NCBI RefSeq assembly: GCF_029946515.1 | Contig: NZ_JARZHH010000056.1 | Coordinates: 1 to 64,000, forward strand | Direction: 5' to 3' | DNA length: 64,000 nt | Source: Polyangium sp. 6x1 | GTDB taxonomy: Bacteria; Myxococcota_A; Polyangia; Polyangiales; Polyangiaceae | In this document: in pieces, positions 44,654 to 53,415 of the stretch | Layout of the letters: each line of letters starts with the position of its first letter | Position numbering within the stretch: position 1 is the stretch's first letter | Position numbers and translations under genes: made by a program | Notes under the pieces: model-generated | Seen by the model: the letters and a program-made list of their open reading frames with translations, nothing else | Databases searched by the model: none | What the model was told of the DNA's origin: nothing

Positions 44654-45925
44654 CTACGCCATGAACGAGCGTTCTTCTTCGGCGTAATCGACCTCGACGT
44701 CGAGGCGAGCCAGGACCGAATAGAAGCCGAACTGGAGGCGGTTCATGAAGAGCATGCCCTCGGGCATGGGCACGAAGGACTTGTCGCCGGACTTGAGCGT
44801 CTCCTTGCCCGCATCCCTCATGTGGTGCACGAGGCTCGCCACATAGTCGCGCGTGATCCGGAACGGAGAGGAGAACTGCGGCTCGAACGCGCGGCGGATG
44901 TACGAAAGTACGCGCTTTTCGTGGTCGCCGCCGCGGGTCTCCAGCATGATCTTCGCGGCTTCGGTGAACGTCGCCTCGTCGCGCTCGACGGCCGCGCGGT
45001 GGAGCTTCCGCGCGACGCCGCGGCGCTTCTCGGGAATGGGCTGCACGCAGCCGAAGTCGAGGAATGCCACGCGGCCGTCGTCCTGGAAGAAATAATTGCC
45101 CGGGTGCGGGTCGGCGTTGAACATCTCCCCGACGAGCGTGCCCTTGTAGACGAACCGCCAGAGCGTGCGGCAAAGCGCGACACGATCCCGCTCGGGCAGG
45201 GCGCTCGCTTCGTCCAGGGTCCGGCCGCGAACGAACTCGGTCGTGAGCACGCGGCGCGACGAACGATCACGGTCGACCGTGGGAACCAGGATCTTCGGGT
45301 CGCCTTCGAAGATGCGGGCAAACTCGATCTGGTTCTGGGCCTCGATCGTGTAATCGAGCTCCTCGCGGAAGCGGGCGCGGACCTCCTCGAGCATCTTGGC
45401 CGAGCCAACCTTGCGCGTGCCCATCATCGAGAGCGCGCCCTCGAGCAAGCCGGCATTTTTCAGGTCGCTCTCGACGGCCTCGGCCACGCCGGGGTGCTGG
45501 ACCTTCACCGCGACCTCGGCGCCTTCGAGGGTGCGAGCGCGGTGCACCTGGCCGATCGAGGCGCTCGCGACGGCCGTCTCGTCCCATTCGGCGAAGAGGC
45601 GATCGAGCGGGGCGCCGAGCTCTTCCTCGACGAGGCGGCGAATGGCCTCGGGCGAGGAGCGGGGCGCGCCGGCGAGCAGGGTCTTCATCGAGCGCTGGTA
45701 AGCGTCGCGGTGCTCCTCGGGGACGAGGCCGTCGATGTAGCCGGCCATCTGGCCGACCTTGGCCGCGACGCCGCGGAGGTTGCCGAGGACCTCGGCCGCG
45801 CGCTTGGCGGCCCCGTCGTCGCCCTCGCGGCGAAGGAGCAGGCTCGTCCCCGTACGCGCGCCGATCTCGGCGAGCCGGACGAGGCGGCCGAGGCGGCCCG
45901 AAGGAAGCTTGGTTTCGTCCGACAT
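44654..45925 (-). CDS. UbiB/ABC1 (AarF) family atypical kinase
   Basis: A 423-residue protein kinase-like ATPase of the UbiB/ADCK group. The N-terminal KxGQ motif AAKVGQMAGYIDG, the Ala-rich loop SASIGQVHRA, VAVKVQHPG (catalytic Lys), FNADPHPGNYFF and FLDFGCVQ (metal Asp) are intact. It is shorter than E. coli UbiB and lacks C-terminal membrane helices, so it resembles the soluble ABC1 proteins common in myxobacteria. The family supports isoprenoid-lipid metabolism. It lies 45 bp downstream of the HugZ-like gene. Confidence 0.9.
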   Translation of the reverse strand: MSDETKLPSGRLGRLVRLAEIGARTGTSLLLRREGDDGAAKRAAEVLGNLRGVAAKVGQMAGYIDGLVPEEHRDAYQRSMKTLLAGAPRSSPEAIRRLVEEELGAPLDRLFAEWDETAVASASIGQVHRARTLEGAEVAVKVQHPGVAEAVESDLKNAGLLEGALSMMGTRKVGSAKMLEEVRARFREELDYTIEAQNQIEFARIFEGDPKILVPTVDRDRSSRRVLTTEFVRGRTLDEASALPERDRVALCRTLWRFVYKGTLVGEMFNADPHPGNYFFQDDGRVAFLDFGCVQPIPEKRRGVARKLHRAAVERDEATFTEAAKIMLETRGGDHEKRVLSYIRRAFEPQFSSPFRITRDYVASLVHHMRDAGKETLKSGDKSFVPMPEGMLFMNRLQFGFYSVLARLDVEVDYAEEERSFMA

Positions 45926-45970
45926 GTAGCCGCGGAGATAGCAGTCGGACGATGCGGGGTAAAGGGGCCC

Positions 45971-46828
45971 TTACCCCTCCTCGGCCCGCCCGGCCATCTC
46001 GATGAGGGCTTTGCGGGCCTCCTCCCGGGTCACGATCTCCGCGTCGAAGGCGAGCCGCACGCGCCGCTCGCCTGCGGGGGTCGTGACGGCCATTTCGATG
46101 CCATATCGATCCACGGCGGTCATCTGCGCGTCCGTGGCGTCGCCGATGCCGGCGAGCTTGCGGGCATACGCGAGGATCGACTCCGCGTGGTCGTCGTTCA
46201 TGTGGCCGAGGATGCGGGGGGCGAATTCGGCGAGGGGGTCGGGTTCGGCGCGGGCGTAGGCGGCGGCGTCGACCCAGGACATGCGGCCGAAGCCGCCGAC
46301 GTAGCGGAGGGAGCGGGGCTCGATGCGGTAATGGGTGAAGTCTGGGAAATCGGCGTAGGTCGCGGCGTCTGGGTGGGCGGCGAGGAAGAGTGCGCGGCAT
46401 TCGGGCGCCTCCTCCGGGGGGACGGCGGTGCAGGGGCCGAGGAGCGTGACGCGCCCTTTTTCGAGGAGTTTTTCTCCGACGATGGGGGATTCGAGGAGGA
46501 GGACGGAGGCCTCGGGGCGGGCGAGCAGGTTTTGTGTGTGCTCGGCGAGGCGGGAGAGAAACAAGACGGCGCGACCGCGTGCGTCCGTGGCGAGCGCTAC
46601 GAGCGAGGCATAAGGGTATCCCTCGGGATCGCGTGCCATGGTGGCGAGGGAGCCGAATTGGGCGGCGCGGGCGAGCGTGCGTGCGCGTTCGGCGTGGCTT
46701 GGTGCGCGCGGGGGGGCTCCGGACGGACCCGTCCCTGCGGCTGTGGACTGAGCGTCCATGCCTTCGTTACGGCTATCGTTCCCGGCGGCGTTCGGCTCGC
46801 GGCCCTTCGTCATGATGAGGGCCGTCAT
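45971..46828 (-). CDS. HugZ-like split-barrel flavin/haem protein with DUF2470
   Basis: A 285-residue protein. A disordered first ~45 residues lead to a pyridoxamine-5'-phosphate-oxidase-like split barrel (~50-200: AQFGSLATMARDPEGYPYASLVALATD, VLFLSRLAEHTQNLLARPEASVLL, FGRMSWVD). A C-terminal DUF2470 segment follows (APRILGHMNDDHAESILAYA, VDRYGIEMAVTT). This arrangement occurs in HugZ haem oxygenases and related proteins. Internal starts at 46813 and 46759 (MDAQST) are possible. Likely cofactor binding; the reaction is uncertain. Confidence 0.85.
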   Translation of the reverse strand: MTALIMTKGREPNAAGNDSRNEGMDAQSTAAGTGPSGAPPRAPSHAERARTLARAAQFGSLATMARDPEGYPYASLVALATDARGRAVLFLSRLAEHTQNLLARPEASVLLLESPIVGEKLLEKGRVTLLGPCTAVPPEEAPECRALFLAAHPDAATYADFPDFTHYRIEPRSLRYVGGFGRMSWVDAAAYARAEPDPLAEFAPRILGHMNDDHAESILAYARKLAGIGDATDAQMTAVDRYGIEMAVTTPAGERRVRLAFDAEIVTREEARKALIEMAGRAEEG

Positions 46829-46875
46829 AACACGGCTCGCCGGCTCTTTCGATGCGGGCTTTGCGGACGATCGAA

Positions 46876-47616
46876 TCAGGGGGCGGCTTTTTTCTCCTCC
46901 GCTTCCTCTGGCGGGCGCTCGCCTTCTCCCTTCCGGACCTGGACTTTGACCCGACGGTCGCCTTTTCCGTCGCCTTCCACCTCGACCTTCACCTGTCCCT
47001 CGACGCCTTGCGCGGCCAGGTGGGCGAGGATCTTTTGCCGGACGACCTCGACGTCGTCGTCGTCCGTGATGTCGAGGTCGAACAGATCGTGGCCGAGCTT
47101 CTTGCCGAGCGTGCTCTCGACCTTCCCGGAGAGCGGCGTCTCCGTGATCTTCGCGGAGGCGAGCGCGGGCAGGGACTTCTGCAGCTTGCCGGCGAGCGGC
47201 TCGCCGAGCGCCTCGCCCCAGACTTCGACCTGGACCGTGACCTCGTTGCCGAGTCGGTGGGCGCGCACGTCGATTGTGTCGAGCTTCGTCGAACTCTCGA
47301 TCGTCTGCGCGATGGCGTGCGGGTCGGGCATCGCTTCCGAGGCCTGGTACGTGACGGTGAGGCTGCGGCCGACCTCGACGTCGACGTCCACGGGCGCCGC
47401 GCAGGCCGCGACGCCGAGCACGGCGGCGATTGCCGCGCCAAAAGCCACCTTTCGCAAGACGTGTCTCTTCTTCATCGGTTTCCTCCTTTGTTCCGGGGCT
47501 GTCGAATCGAATGCGGCGAGGAGCGACGTTTCGAGCGCTGCGCGGTGCTCGGGGCGGGGCGCGCTCGCGGGCTCGAAGACGTTTTCGAGTTCCTTTTCTC
47601 GATCAGAACCGAACAT
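46876..47616 (-). CDS. Membrane protein, probable anti-sigma partner of the ECF factor
   Basis: A 246-residue protein. The first ~45 residues are cytosolic and acidic/helical (ELENVFEPASAPRPEHRAALETSLLAAF), then a basic patch (KKRHVLRK) and one hydrophobic stretch (VAFGAAIAAVLGVAAC, lipobox-like). The remaining ~180 residues are periplasmic, with VRQKILAHLAAQGVEGQVKVEVEG and an acidic/charged tail. The start at 47616 lies inside the sigma gene, so the pair is translationally coupled. Short cytosolic domain plus one membrane pass is the plan of many anti-sigma proteins. Alternatively, an internal Met (MKKRHV) would make it a simple lipoprotein. Role inferred from position. Confidence 0.65.
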   Translation of the reverse strand: MFGSDREKELENVFEPASAPRPEHRAALETSLLAAFDSTAPEQRRKPMKKRHVLRKVAFGAAIAAVLGVAACAAPVDVDVEVGRSLTVTYQASEAMPDPHAIAQTIESSTKLDTIDVRAHRLGNEVTVQVEVWGEALGEPLAGKLQKSLPALASAKITETPLSGKVESTLGKKLGHDLFDLDITDDDDVEVVRQKILAHLAAQGVEGQVKVEVEGDGKGDRRVKVQVRKGEGERPPEEAEEKKAAP

Positions 47617-48208
47617 CGACCACCTCACCTTCCTGGAGCACTTCGCGGAGCGACCGCTGGGCGCGCGAGAGCCGCTGCTTGACGGCGGCCGTGGATTCTC
47701 CGAGCAACGCTGCGATCTCGGCGTGCTCGAGGCCGTCGCCGTATCGGAGCGCGAGCACCTCCTGCACGTGATCGGGCAGGGCTGCGACGGCGGCGCGCAG
47801 GGCGCGGATGCGCTCCTTCTGCACGAGCGAGTCGAGGGGCGTGGCGCGATCGTCGGCGAGGATCGGGGCGACGTCGTCGATGGGCGTCCCTTCGCGGCGG
47901 GCGCGGGCGTGATCGATGACCGCGTTCCGGGCGATGGAGAGGACGTACATGCGCACGGAGCCGCGGCGGAGATCGACGTCGCCGAGGTGCTCGAGCAGTT
48001 TGTGAAAGACGCGGCCGACGAGGTCCTCGACGTCTTCCCGTCGGCGCACGCGCCGGCCGACGAAGCGGCTGACCGGGTCGTAGAGGTCCTGGTAGAGGGA
48101 CCGGAATGCTTCGCGGTCGCCCGCTTGGGCGCGTGCGAGCAGAGCGCGGTGGCGATCGTCGGGGTCCGCCCAGGGCCAGGGGAAGAGGCGCATGAGGTGC
48201 TCGCCCAT
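47603..48208 (-). CDS. ECF RNA polymerase sigma factor
   Basis: A 201-residue sigma-70-family factor. Region 2 spans ~25-95 (LLARAQAGDREAFRSLYQDLYDPVSRFVGRR, EDLVGRVFHKLLE, RMYVLSIARNAVIDHAR) and region 4 ~130-185 (AVAALPDHVQEVLALRYGDGLEHAEIAALLGESTAAVKQRLSRAQRSLRE). No region 3, as expected for ECF factors. The next gene overlaps its end and probably encodes the membrane regulator. The 43-44 bp tandem array begins ~90 bp upstream and may carry control sites. Confidence 0.9.
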   Translation of the reverse strand: MGEHLMRLFPWPWADPDDRHRALLARAQAGDREAFRSLYQDLYDPVSRFVGRRVRRREDVEDLVGRVFHKLLEHLGDVDLRRGSVRMYVLSIARNAVIDHARARREGTPIDDVAPILADDRATPLDSLVQKERIRALRAAVAALPDHVQEVLALRYGDGLEHAEIAALLGESTAAVKQRLSRAQRSLREVLQEGEVVDVRF

Positions 48209-48296
48209 GGTCTACGGGGACGGCGGGGGGAGGTGACGAGAAAAGATGCGGGGGCGGGGGAGGTGTGAGGTGGCGTGCCTGAAATCGTGGACAGCG

Positions 48297-48584
48297 GGGG
48301 TTGATCCGGATCAACCGTGGATGAACACGATGACGAGCGCGGGTTGAGGAGCGTCAAGCGGCTCTGTCCAGGATGACCGGCGGGGGTTGAGGAGCGTCAA
48401 GCGGTTCTGTCCAGGATGGGCAGAGGGGGGTTCGGGCGGATCAACCGCGACTGATCACGATGACCCGAGGGGGTTGATTGCGGATCAACACCCTCGGACC
48501 ACGATGAGCGGCGGGGGTTGAGGAGCGTCAGCCAGCTCTGTCCAGGAGGACCGACGGGGCTTGATGCGAGGGGAGGGGCGTCGG
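48297..48584. repeat. Tandem array, ~7 units of 43-44 bp
   Basis: Unit anchors (TTGA or its variant) fall at 48301, 48344, 48387, 48431, 48474, 48518 and 48561, spaced 43/43/44/43/44/43. Two unit types alternate irregularly: one with GGAGCGTCAAGCGG and CTGTCCAGGA, one with a GATCAACC inverted motif (first unit a perfect palindrome GGTTGATCCGGATCAACC) and ACGATGA. Both keep GGGGGTT at the start and GATGA near the end. It lies between the ECF sigma start and the chimeric pseudogene. Confidence 0.85.
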
Positions 48585-49066
48585 CTAGCGCCGCGCCTTC
48601 CACGTCAGCACGAAATCACACGCGCCCCGCTCCAGATCGAGCCCCTCGACCTCGACCTTCCCGTCCACGCCGACGAAATCGAGCCCGGCCTCCCAGCACC
48701 CGCCGAGGAGCTGCACCACCGCGCCGCTGCGGAAATGCTCGACGGGATACTCGCGCAGCCCGATCGCGCCCTCGTGTTCGCCCCGGCGCTCGTAGACCAT
48801 GTGGCCTGCATCCACCGTGACCGCCTGATCCACCTTCGCGCGCTCGATCTTCCTCGTATCCGCTTCCACCGCGACGCGCACCTTCACGCTGCCGCCGAGC
48901 CCCACGCGCGCCACGCCTTTCAGGAGCTCGCCGATGAGCCCGTCCACGTGCGCGCCCACCGCCGAGGCGCCGAGCTCCGAGCAGGGGACCGCGCCGTCGA
49001 GCGTCATCTTCACCCGCGCGGCTAGACTTTCGAGACGCGCATCTCCCCGAGCTTCGGCGTGAGCTT
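48585..49066 (-). pseudogene. Chimeric relic: GspN/AsmA-like gene 3' part fused to DUF2378-like gene 3' end
   Basis: Positions 48585-48812 match 53416-53642 (end of the DUF2378-like gene) with very few mismatches. Positions 48813-49022 match 56026-56236 (end of the GspN/AsmA-like gene) with roughly eight mismatches. A further stretch to ~49066 matches the same gene after a ~65-bp deletion. The join is in frame, turning ...DQAVTV into DAGHMVYE. There is no upstream part of the gene and no start, so it is a remnant. The order equals the 53.4-57.2 kb locus with the ATPase and Toprim-like genes removed. Confidence 0.8.
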
Positions 49067-49335
49067 GATGGGGGGGCGCGGCTGCGTCGTCCGGGGCCAC
49101 CGGGAACCAGCACCGGCACGAAGAGGATTCTTTCGTAACTTTTGTCGGCGGCGGCCCAAGGACAGAACAAGCCAAGCGACGCAACCGACCGAATTGGTTT
49201 TCCGCGCCGGCGGGGTTGTCCACGCGCATCCCACGAGGAGGCCGCGGCGTCATCCCCATCCGCATGGCCACCCGTGCCGCGGGTGAACCTTTCGGCAGGC
49301 CTCCCTCGCGCCGCTCGGCCTTGGAGACAACGAAC

Positions 49336-50412
49336 ATGAACACGACCCGTATTTCATTGCGAACGGCCTTCTTCTTCCTCCTCGCCGCCGGAACGGTGAC
49401 GCTCGCAGGCTGCGTGGTGGCCACGGAATCGGACGAGAACGTGTTCGAGGAGGACACGTCGTCGAGCAGCGATGCGATCCTCAATGGGACGAGTGTCACC
49501 GAGAAGTACCCCGAGGGGGCGACGATCGATATTGGGACGAGTCCACTCTGCAGCGGGACGCTCATCGCGCCCATGGTCGTCCTCACCGCCGGCCACTGTA
49601 TCATGGGGCCGACGACGTTGACCGTGAAGGTTGGGGCGGAATCGCGCACGACGACGGGCAGCGCGGTCTACGATTGGACAGCCGGCAGCTCGAAAAATCC
49701 CGCGCAGCACGACGTCGCGCTGCTGTTCCTGAACAAGCCCATCTGGCTCAGGTGGTATCCGACGATCGAGCAAACGGCGGTTCCCGCGAACACGCCGGTG
49801 ACGAACGTGGGCCGCATGCACAACGGCCCGACTTCGACGCTTTGGGGGGCGGATGTGTACGATCTCAACTACGGGACCATGATCAACGCAGCGCCACCCT
49901 ATTCCGGCACCTTCGCGTTCGACTACTGGGCCAGCAACGTGCTCGAGCCGGGTGACTCCGGCGGACCGGTCTTCATCAAGGACACGCACCGAATCATCGC
50001 CGTCAACTCCGCCTTTGGGACGCTGGGCAACGGAAAGCAAATCGGGCTCTTCGCGCGGGTCGATCTGCTCCACGCGTGGATCACCCAGCAGATCGCCACC
50101 CACCCCGCACCGGCTCCGACGAACGCGCAGATCTCCTGCGTGTTCAACTGGGCGGAGGTCGCGTATTCGAACCTGTTCGCGCCGGCCGTGCAGCAACCGC
50201 TGCAAAGCTCGCCGCCGTTCGTGTATCGCTACTATCCGGGGACGAACAGCTATCTGGGCGCCGCGTGGGCGAGCGCGAGCGCCCCCCACCAGGGCGTCGC
50301 ATCGCCGAGCAGCACCTACCCGGTGAAGCACGTCTTTTTCATGGATTCGACGGGCATCCCCCAGGATCAGGGCACCGTCGGTTACTGGATGAAGCAGGCG
50401 AACTGCCTCTGA
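49336..50412 (+). CDS. Trypsin-like serine protease lipoprotein
   Basis: A 358-residue S1-family protease. The lipobox is LAGC (Cys26); a short propeptide ends near DAILNG, which resembles the IVGG activation site. The catalytic triad is His87 (LTAGHC), Asp126 (QHDVALL) and Ser208 (EPGDSGGP). A disulphide Cys72/Cys88 flanks the His. Residues ~260-358 are an extra C-terminal domain (CVFNWAEVAYSNLFAP, YRYYPGTNSYLG, HVFFMDSTGIPQDQG) seen on secreted proteins of predatory bacteria. Probably acts outside the cell. The 49067-49335 gap upstream shows no gene. Confidence 0.9.
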   Translation: MNTTRISLRTAFFFLLAAGTVTLAGCVVATESDENVFEEDTSSSSDAILNGTSVTEKYPEGATIDIGTSPLCSGTLIAPMVVLTAGHCIMGPTTLTVKVGAESRTTTGSAVYDWTAGSSKNPAQHDVALLFLNKPIWLRWYPTIEQTAVPANTPVTNVGRMHNGPTSTLWGADVYDLNYGTMINAAPPYSGTFAFDYWASNVLEPGDSGGPVFIKDTHRIIAVNSAFGTLGNGKQIGLFARVDLLHAWITQQIATHPAPAPTNAQISCVFNWAEVAYSNLFAPAVQQPLQSSPPFVYRYYPGTNSYLGAAWASASAPHQGVASPSSTYPVKHVFFMDSTGIPQDQGTVGYWMKQANCL

Positions 50413-50520
50413 CCGCGAGACCCGGTCACCTCCCCTCCAGGGACGCGCGTTCGACGCGCGTCCCTTTCTCCCTCCTCTATCTCTATCGCTCCTGTTCCTG
50501 TAGGATGACGTACCTGTCTC

Positions 50521-51258
50521 ATGCCAAAAGAAAGCTTTCCAAAGACGTCGTGGACCGTCGTCCTGAACGCGCGGGACGACACCCCGGAAGGGCGCAAGGC
50601 GCTCGCGGTTCTCTGTGACGCGTACTGGTTCCCCGTCTACGCTTTCCTCCGACGCCGCGGCGCCTCGGCCGAACAAGCGAGCGACCAAACCCAGGGCTTC
50701 TTCGCTCATTTGATCGAGAAAAACGCGCTCGCATCCCTCGATCGCGCGCGCGGCACGAAGTTCCGTTCATGGCTGCTCGGGTGCGTCAAGCACCATCTCC
50801 AGGACGAATACGCGCACGCCCGCAGCGCAGCCGCGGGCGGGAACGTCCACTTCGAAAGCCTCGACGCAGAGCGCGCAGAGGGGCGTTATCAGGCCGAGCC
50901 TTCGCACGACCTCACGCCGGAGCGCCTGTACGACCGCGCCTTCGCCGAGAACTTGCTCCATCGCGTGCTCGAACGGGTCCGCGAGAAATACGCCGCCGCG
51001 GGGAAGAGCGCGCTGTTCGATGCGCTCAAGGGAACGCTGACCGCGAGCGCATCTCGGGATCGCTACGAGGAGCTCGCTGCGCGCCTCGGCAGGAGCGAGG
51101 GGGACGTGCGCAAGGCGGCATTCGACCTGCGCGGCGTGTACAAAAAGATGCTGCTCGCGGAGGTGGAAAGCCTCGTGGACCCGCCGCCCGACGCGGCCCT
51201 CGCCAAACGCGCGGTGGACGACGAGATCGGGTACCTCCTCCGCGCGTTCGCAGGGTGA
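50521..51258 (+). CDS. Sigma-70-like factor of the kinase-linked ECF type
   Basis: A 245-residue protein. The start SWTVVLNARDDTPEGRKALAVLCDAYWFPVYAFLRRRG and GFFAHLIEKNALASLDRARGTKFRSWLLGCVKHHLQDEY (in parts) correspond to sigma region 2 of an ECF subfamily typically found immediately upstream of Ser/Thr kinases in Acidobacteria, Planctomycetes and Myxococcota. Region 4 is weak (EELAARLGRSEGDVRKAAFDLRGVYKKMLLAEV). It begins 108 bp after the protease and is followed 60 bp later by the kinase, its likely controller. Confidence 0.85.
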   Translation: MPKESFPKTSWTVVLNARDDTPEGRKALAVLCDAYWFPVYAFLRRRGASAEQASDQTQGFFAHLIEKNALASLDRARGTKFRSWLLGCVKHHLQDEYAHARSAAAGGNVHFESLDAERAEGRYQAEPSHDLTPERLYDRAFAENLLHRVLERVREKYAAAGKSALFDALKGTLTASASRDRYEELAARLGRSEGDVRKAAFDLRGVYKKMLLAEVESLVDPPPDAALAKRAVDDEIGYLLRAFAG

Positions 51259-51318
51259 GCACGTTTTTGCCTCGCCGGCTCGTAACGTTCGGCCGCCACG
51301 GCCTCAGGAGATGCCGAG

Positions 51319-53385
51319 ATGAGCACTGCGACCGACCCGACCGAGCCTGTCCCCGCTGGATGCCCTCTTCACGGGGCCATCGGCCCTCGCGCGCCCGAGG
51401 GGTTGTGCCCGCACTGCCTGCTCGATTTCGATGGGGGGGACGACGACGCCCCGGAGAGCCTGCCCGTGCAGTTCGGGCCTTATGAGCTCCTGGCCAGGCT
51501 CGGCGAGGGGGGCATGGGCGTGGTCTACAAGGCCCGGCAGGTGAGCGTCGATCGCGTCGTCGCGCTGAAGCGGATCCGCGACGGCGAGCTCGCCGACGCA
51601 AAGGCGAGGCGCCGCTTTTATCGCGAGGCGAGGGACGCAGCCAAGCTCGACCACGCGCGCATCGTGCCCCTTTACGACGTGGGCGAGCACGGCGGACAAC
51701 CCTATTTCACCATGAAGCTCATGCCTGGCGGGACGCTCGAGGTGGCACGCGACCGCTTCGCCGAGCCACGGCGCGCCGCAGCGCTGATCGCCACCCTGGC
51801 CCGCGCGGTCCATGCCGGCCATCGCCAGCATGTCATCCACCGGGATCTCAAACCCGAGAACATCCTCTTCGACGATCACGGCGAGCCGTACATCGCCGAC
51901 TTCGGCATCGCCAAGCGCCTCGACCACAACACCCGCACCATGACCGGCACCATCCTGGGAACGGTCGGCTACATGGCGCCCGAGCAGACGACCCGTGGTC
52001 ACCCCATGCGCGACAGCGCATCGGCCGATATCTGGAGCCTGGGCGTGATCCTTTACGAGTTGCTCGCGGGGCGGCGTCCGTTCGACGGTCCCACGCTGCT
52101 CGAGGTCATGCGCCGCACCCACGAGGAGGAGCCCGTACCGCTCGAACGGCTGCGCCGGGACGTGAGCCGAGATCTGTCGACGGTCTGTCTCACGTGTCTC
52201 CACAAGGACCCGGCGCGGAGGTACATCTCCGCCGAGGCCCTCGCGGACGATCTCGATCGATATCTGAGTGGCAAGCCGACCCGGGTGCGCCGGCCAAGCC
52301 CCGGCAGGCGCGCGCTCGCCTGGTGCCGCCGCCATCCCTTCACCGCCGTTCTCCTCGGCGTCGCAGCGCTGGCGCTCGTCACCCTCACGCTCTGGTCGCT
52401 CGCGGGCACCCGCGCCCAGGAGCAGGCCCGCCGCGCGGAAGTGCTCGCCGCCAACCGGTATGCCGCCCGCGCCGTGGCCGGGACCGTGCTGGCCCTGCTC
52501 GACGAGTACGCGACGACCGTTGCAAAGGAGGCGCAGGCGCCGCAGCTCACCACGGCGATGGCGCTTCACGATGGGGAGGCTCTCCAGGGTCTCAGCGAGG
52601 GGATTCGCGCGCGCCATGCCGGTTTTGCCTACTGGTTCATCATCGACGCGGGAGGCACGCTTCAGGCGCTCGTCCCTTCCGAGCAGAGCGGCAAGCCCAG
52701 CGTGACCAATTTCGCGTTTCGGGACTACTTCCGCGGTGCCATGTCGCTCGCCGTGGACCGCCCCGCCTACATCTCGCGTGCCTTTCGCTCGGCGACGGAC
52801 AACCGATACAAGATCGCCATTGCGGCGCCTATCCGTGGCGCGGACGGGCGGCCGCTGGGCTTGCTTGCCGCCGAGATCGCAACGGATCGACGCCTGGGCG
52901 CCATCGAGTTGAGCGACGACCATCGCGTTGCCGTGCTCACGGTACGCCGTGACCGCGAATCGTCCGCCGAGCCATTGCCCAAGGAGCACATCTTATGGGT
53001 GCACGGCGGCGTCGAGCATGGGGAGGGGGTCGTCGTGAAGAGTGATGCGCTGCGCCGACTCACGGCACGGCGTGATACGGCGGGAGATGCGGGGAGCGAC
53101 CAGCTCCGCCTGCCGCCGCCGGACTGGGTCGAGCTCGACGAAGCGTATCGTGATCCGCTCGATCAGCGGGGGACGCGCGAGGCCGGAGGGCCCTGGCTGG
53201 TCGGCGTAGCGGCCGTCGGCCGCACGGAGCTTGCGGTGATGGTGCAGACGCGCGTGGAGGATGCCACGGCGCTCGATCGTACCCCGCTCCGCGTCTACGC
53301 GGCTTGGTCCGTGGGGGGCGTGCTCCTCTTGCTCGCGAGTCTTTTCGCGACCCTGCGCGGCACACGGCGGCGCGCGAACGCTTAG
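51319..53385 (+). CDS. Transmembrane Ser/Thr protein kinase with Cache-like sensor
   Basis: A 688-residue kinase. An N-terminal CxxH/CxxC zinc-ribbon-like motif (GCPLHG ... LCPHCLL) is typical of sigma-linked kinases. The kinase domain covers ~53-320: LGEGGMGVVY, Lys84, HRDLKPEN (Asp176), DFGIAK, APEQ. TM1 is ~341-361. An extracytoplasmic Cache-type sensor (~370-650) includes FAYWFIIDAGGTLQALVP, NFAFRDYFRGAM and KIAIAAPIRGADGRPLGLLAAEI. TM2 is near 662-680. It should transduce a periplasmic small-molecule signal to the preceding sigma factor. Confidence 0.93.
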   Translation: MSTATDPTEPVPAGCPLHGAIGPRAPEGLCPHCLLDFDGGDDDAPESLPVQFGPYELLARLGEGGMGVVYKARQVSVDRVVALKRIRDGELADAKARRRFYREARDAAKLDHARIVPLYDVGEHGGQPYFTMKLMPGGTLEVARDRFAEPRRAAALIATLARAVHAGHRQHVIHRDLKPENILFDDHGEPYIADFGIAKRLDHNTRTMTGTILGTVGYMAPEQTTRGHPMRDSASADIWSLGVILYELLAGRRPFDGPTLLEVMRRTHEEEPVPLERLRRDVSRDLSTVCLTCLHKDPARRYISAEALADDLDRYLSGKPTRVRRPSPGRRALAWCRRHPFTAVLLGVAALALVTLTLWSLAGTRAQEQARRAEVLAANRYAARAVAGTVLALLDEYATTVAKEAQAPQLTTAMALHDGEALQGLSEGIRARHAGFAYWFIIDAGGTLQALVPSEQSGKPSVTNFAFRDYFRGAMSLAVDRPAYISRAFRSATDNRYKIAIAAPIRGADGRPLGLLAAEIATDRRLGAIELSDDHRVAVLTVRRDRESSAEPLPKEHILWVHGGVEHGEGVVVKSDALRRLTARRDTAGDAGSDQLRLPPPDWVELDEAYRDPLDQRGTREAGGPWLVGVAAVGRTELAVMVQTRVEDATALDRTPLRVYAAWSVGGVLLLLASLFATLRGTRRRANA

Positions 53386-53415
53386 CACGCTGACCAGCGG
53401 GGGTCGCCGCGGCCT

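Noticed and set aside
48297-48584. CRISPR array
   Set aside because: Units are contiguous 43-44 bp with conservation along the whole unit; there are no unique spacers of constant length and no cas genes.
48585-49649. 354-residue minus-strand gene covering the relic and protease upstream region
   Set aside because: Only its last ~160 codons resemble proteins (the chimeric relic). The first part is antisense to the protease signal region with no start site.
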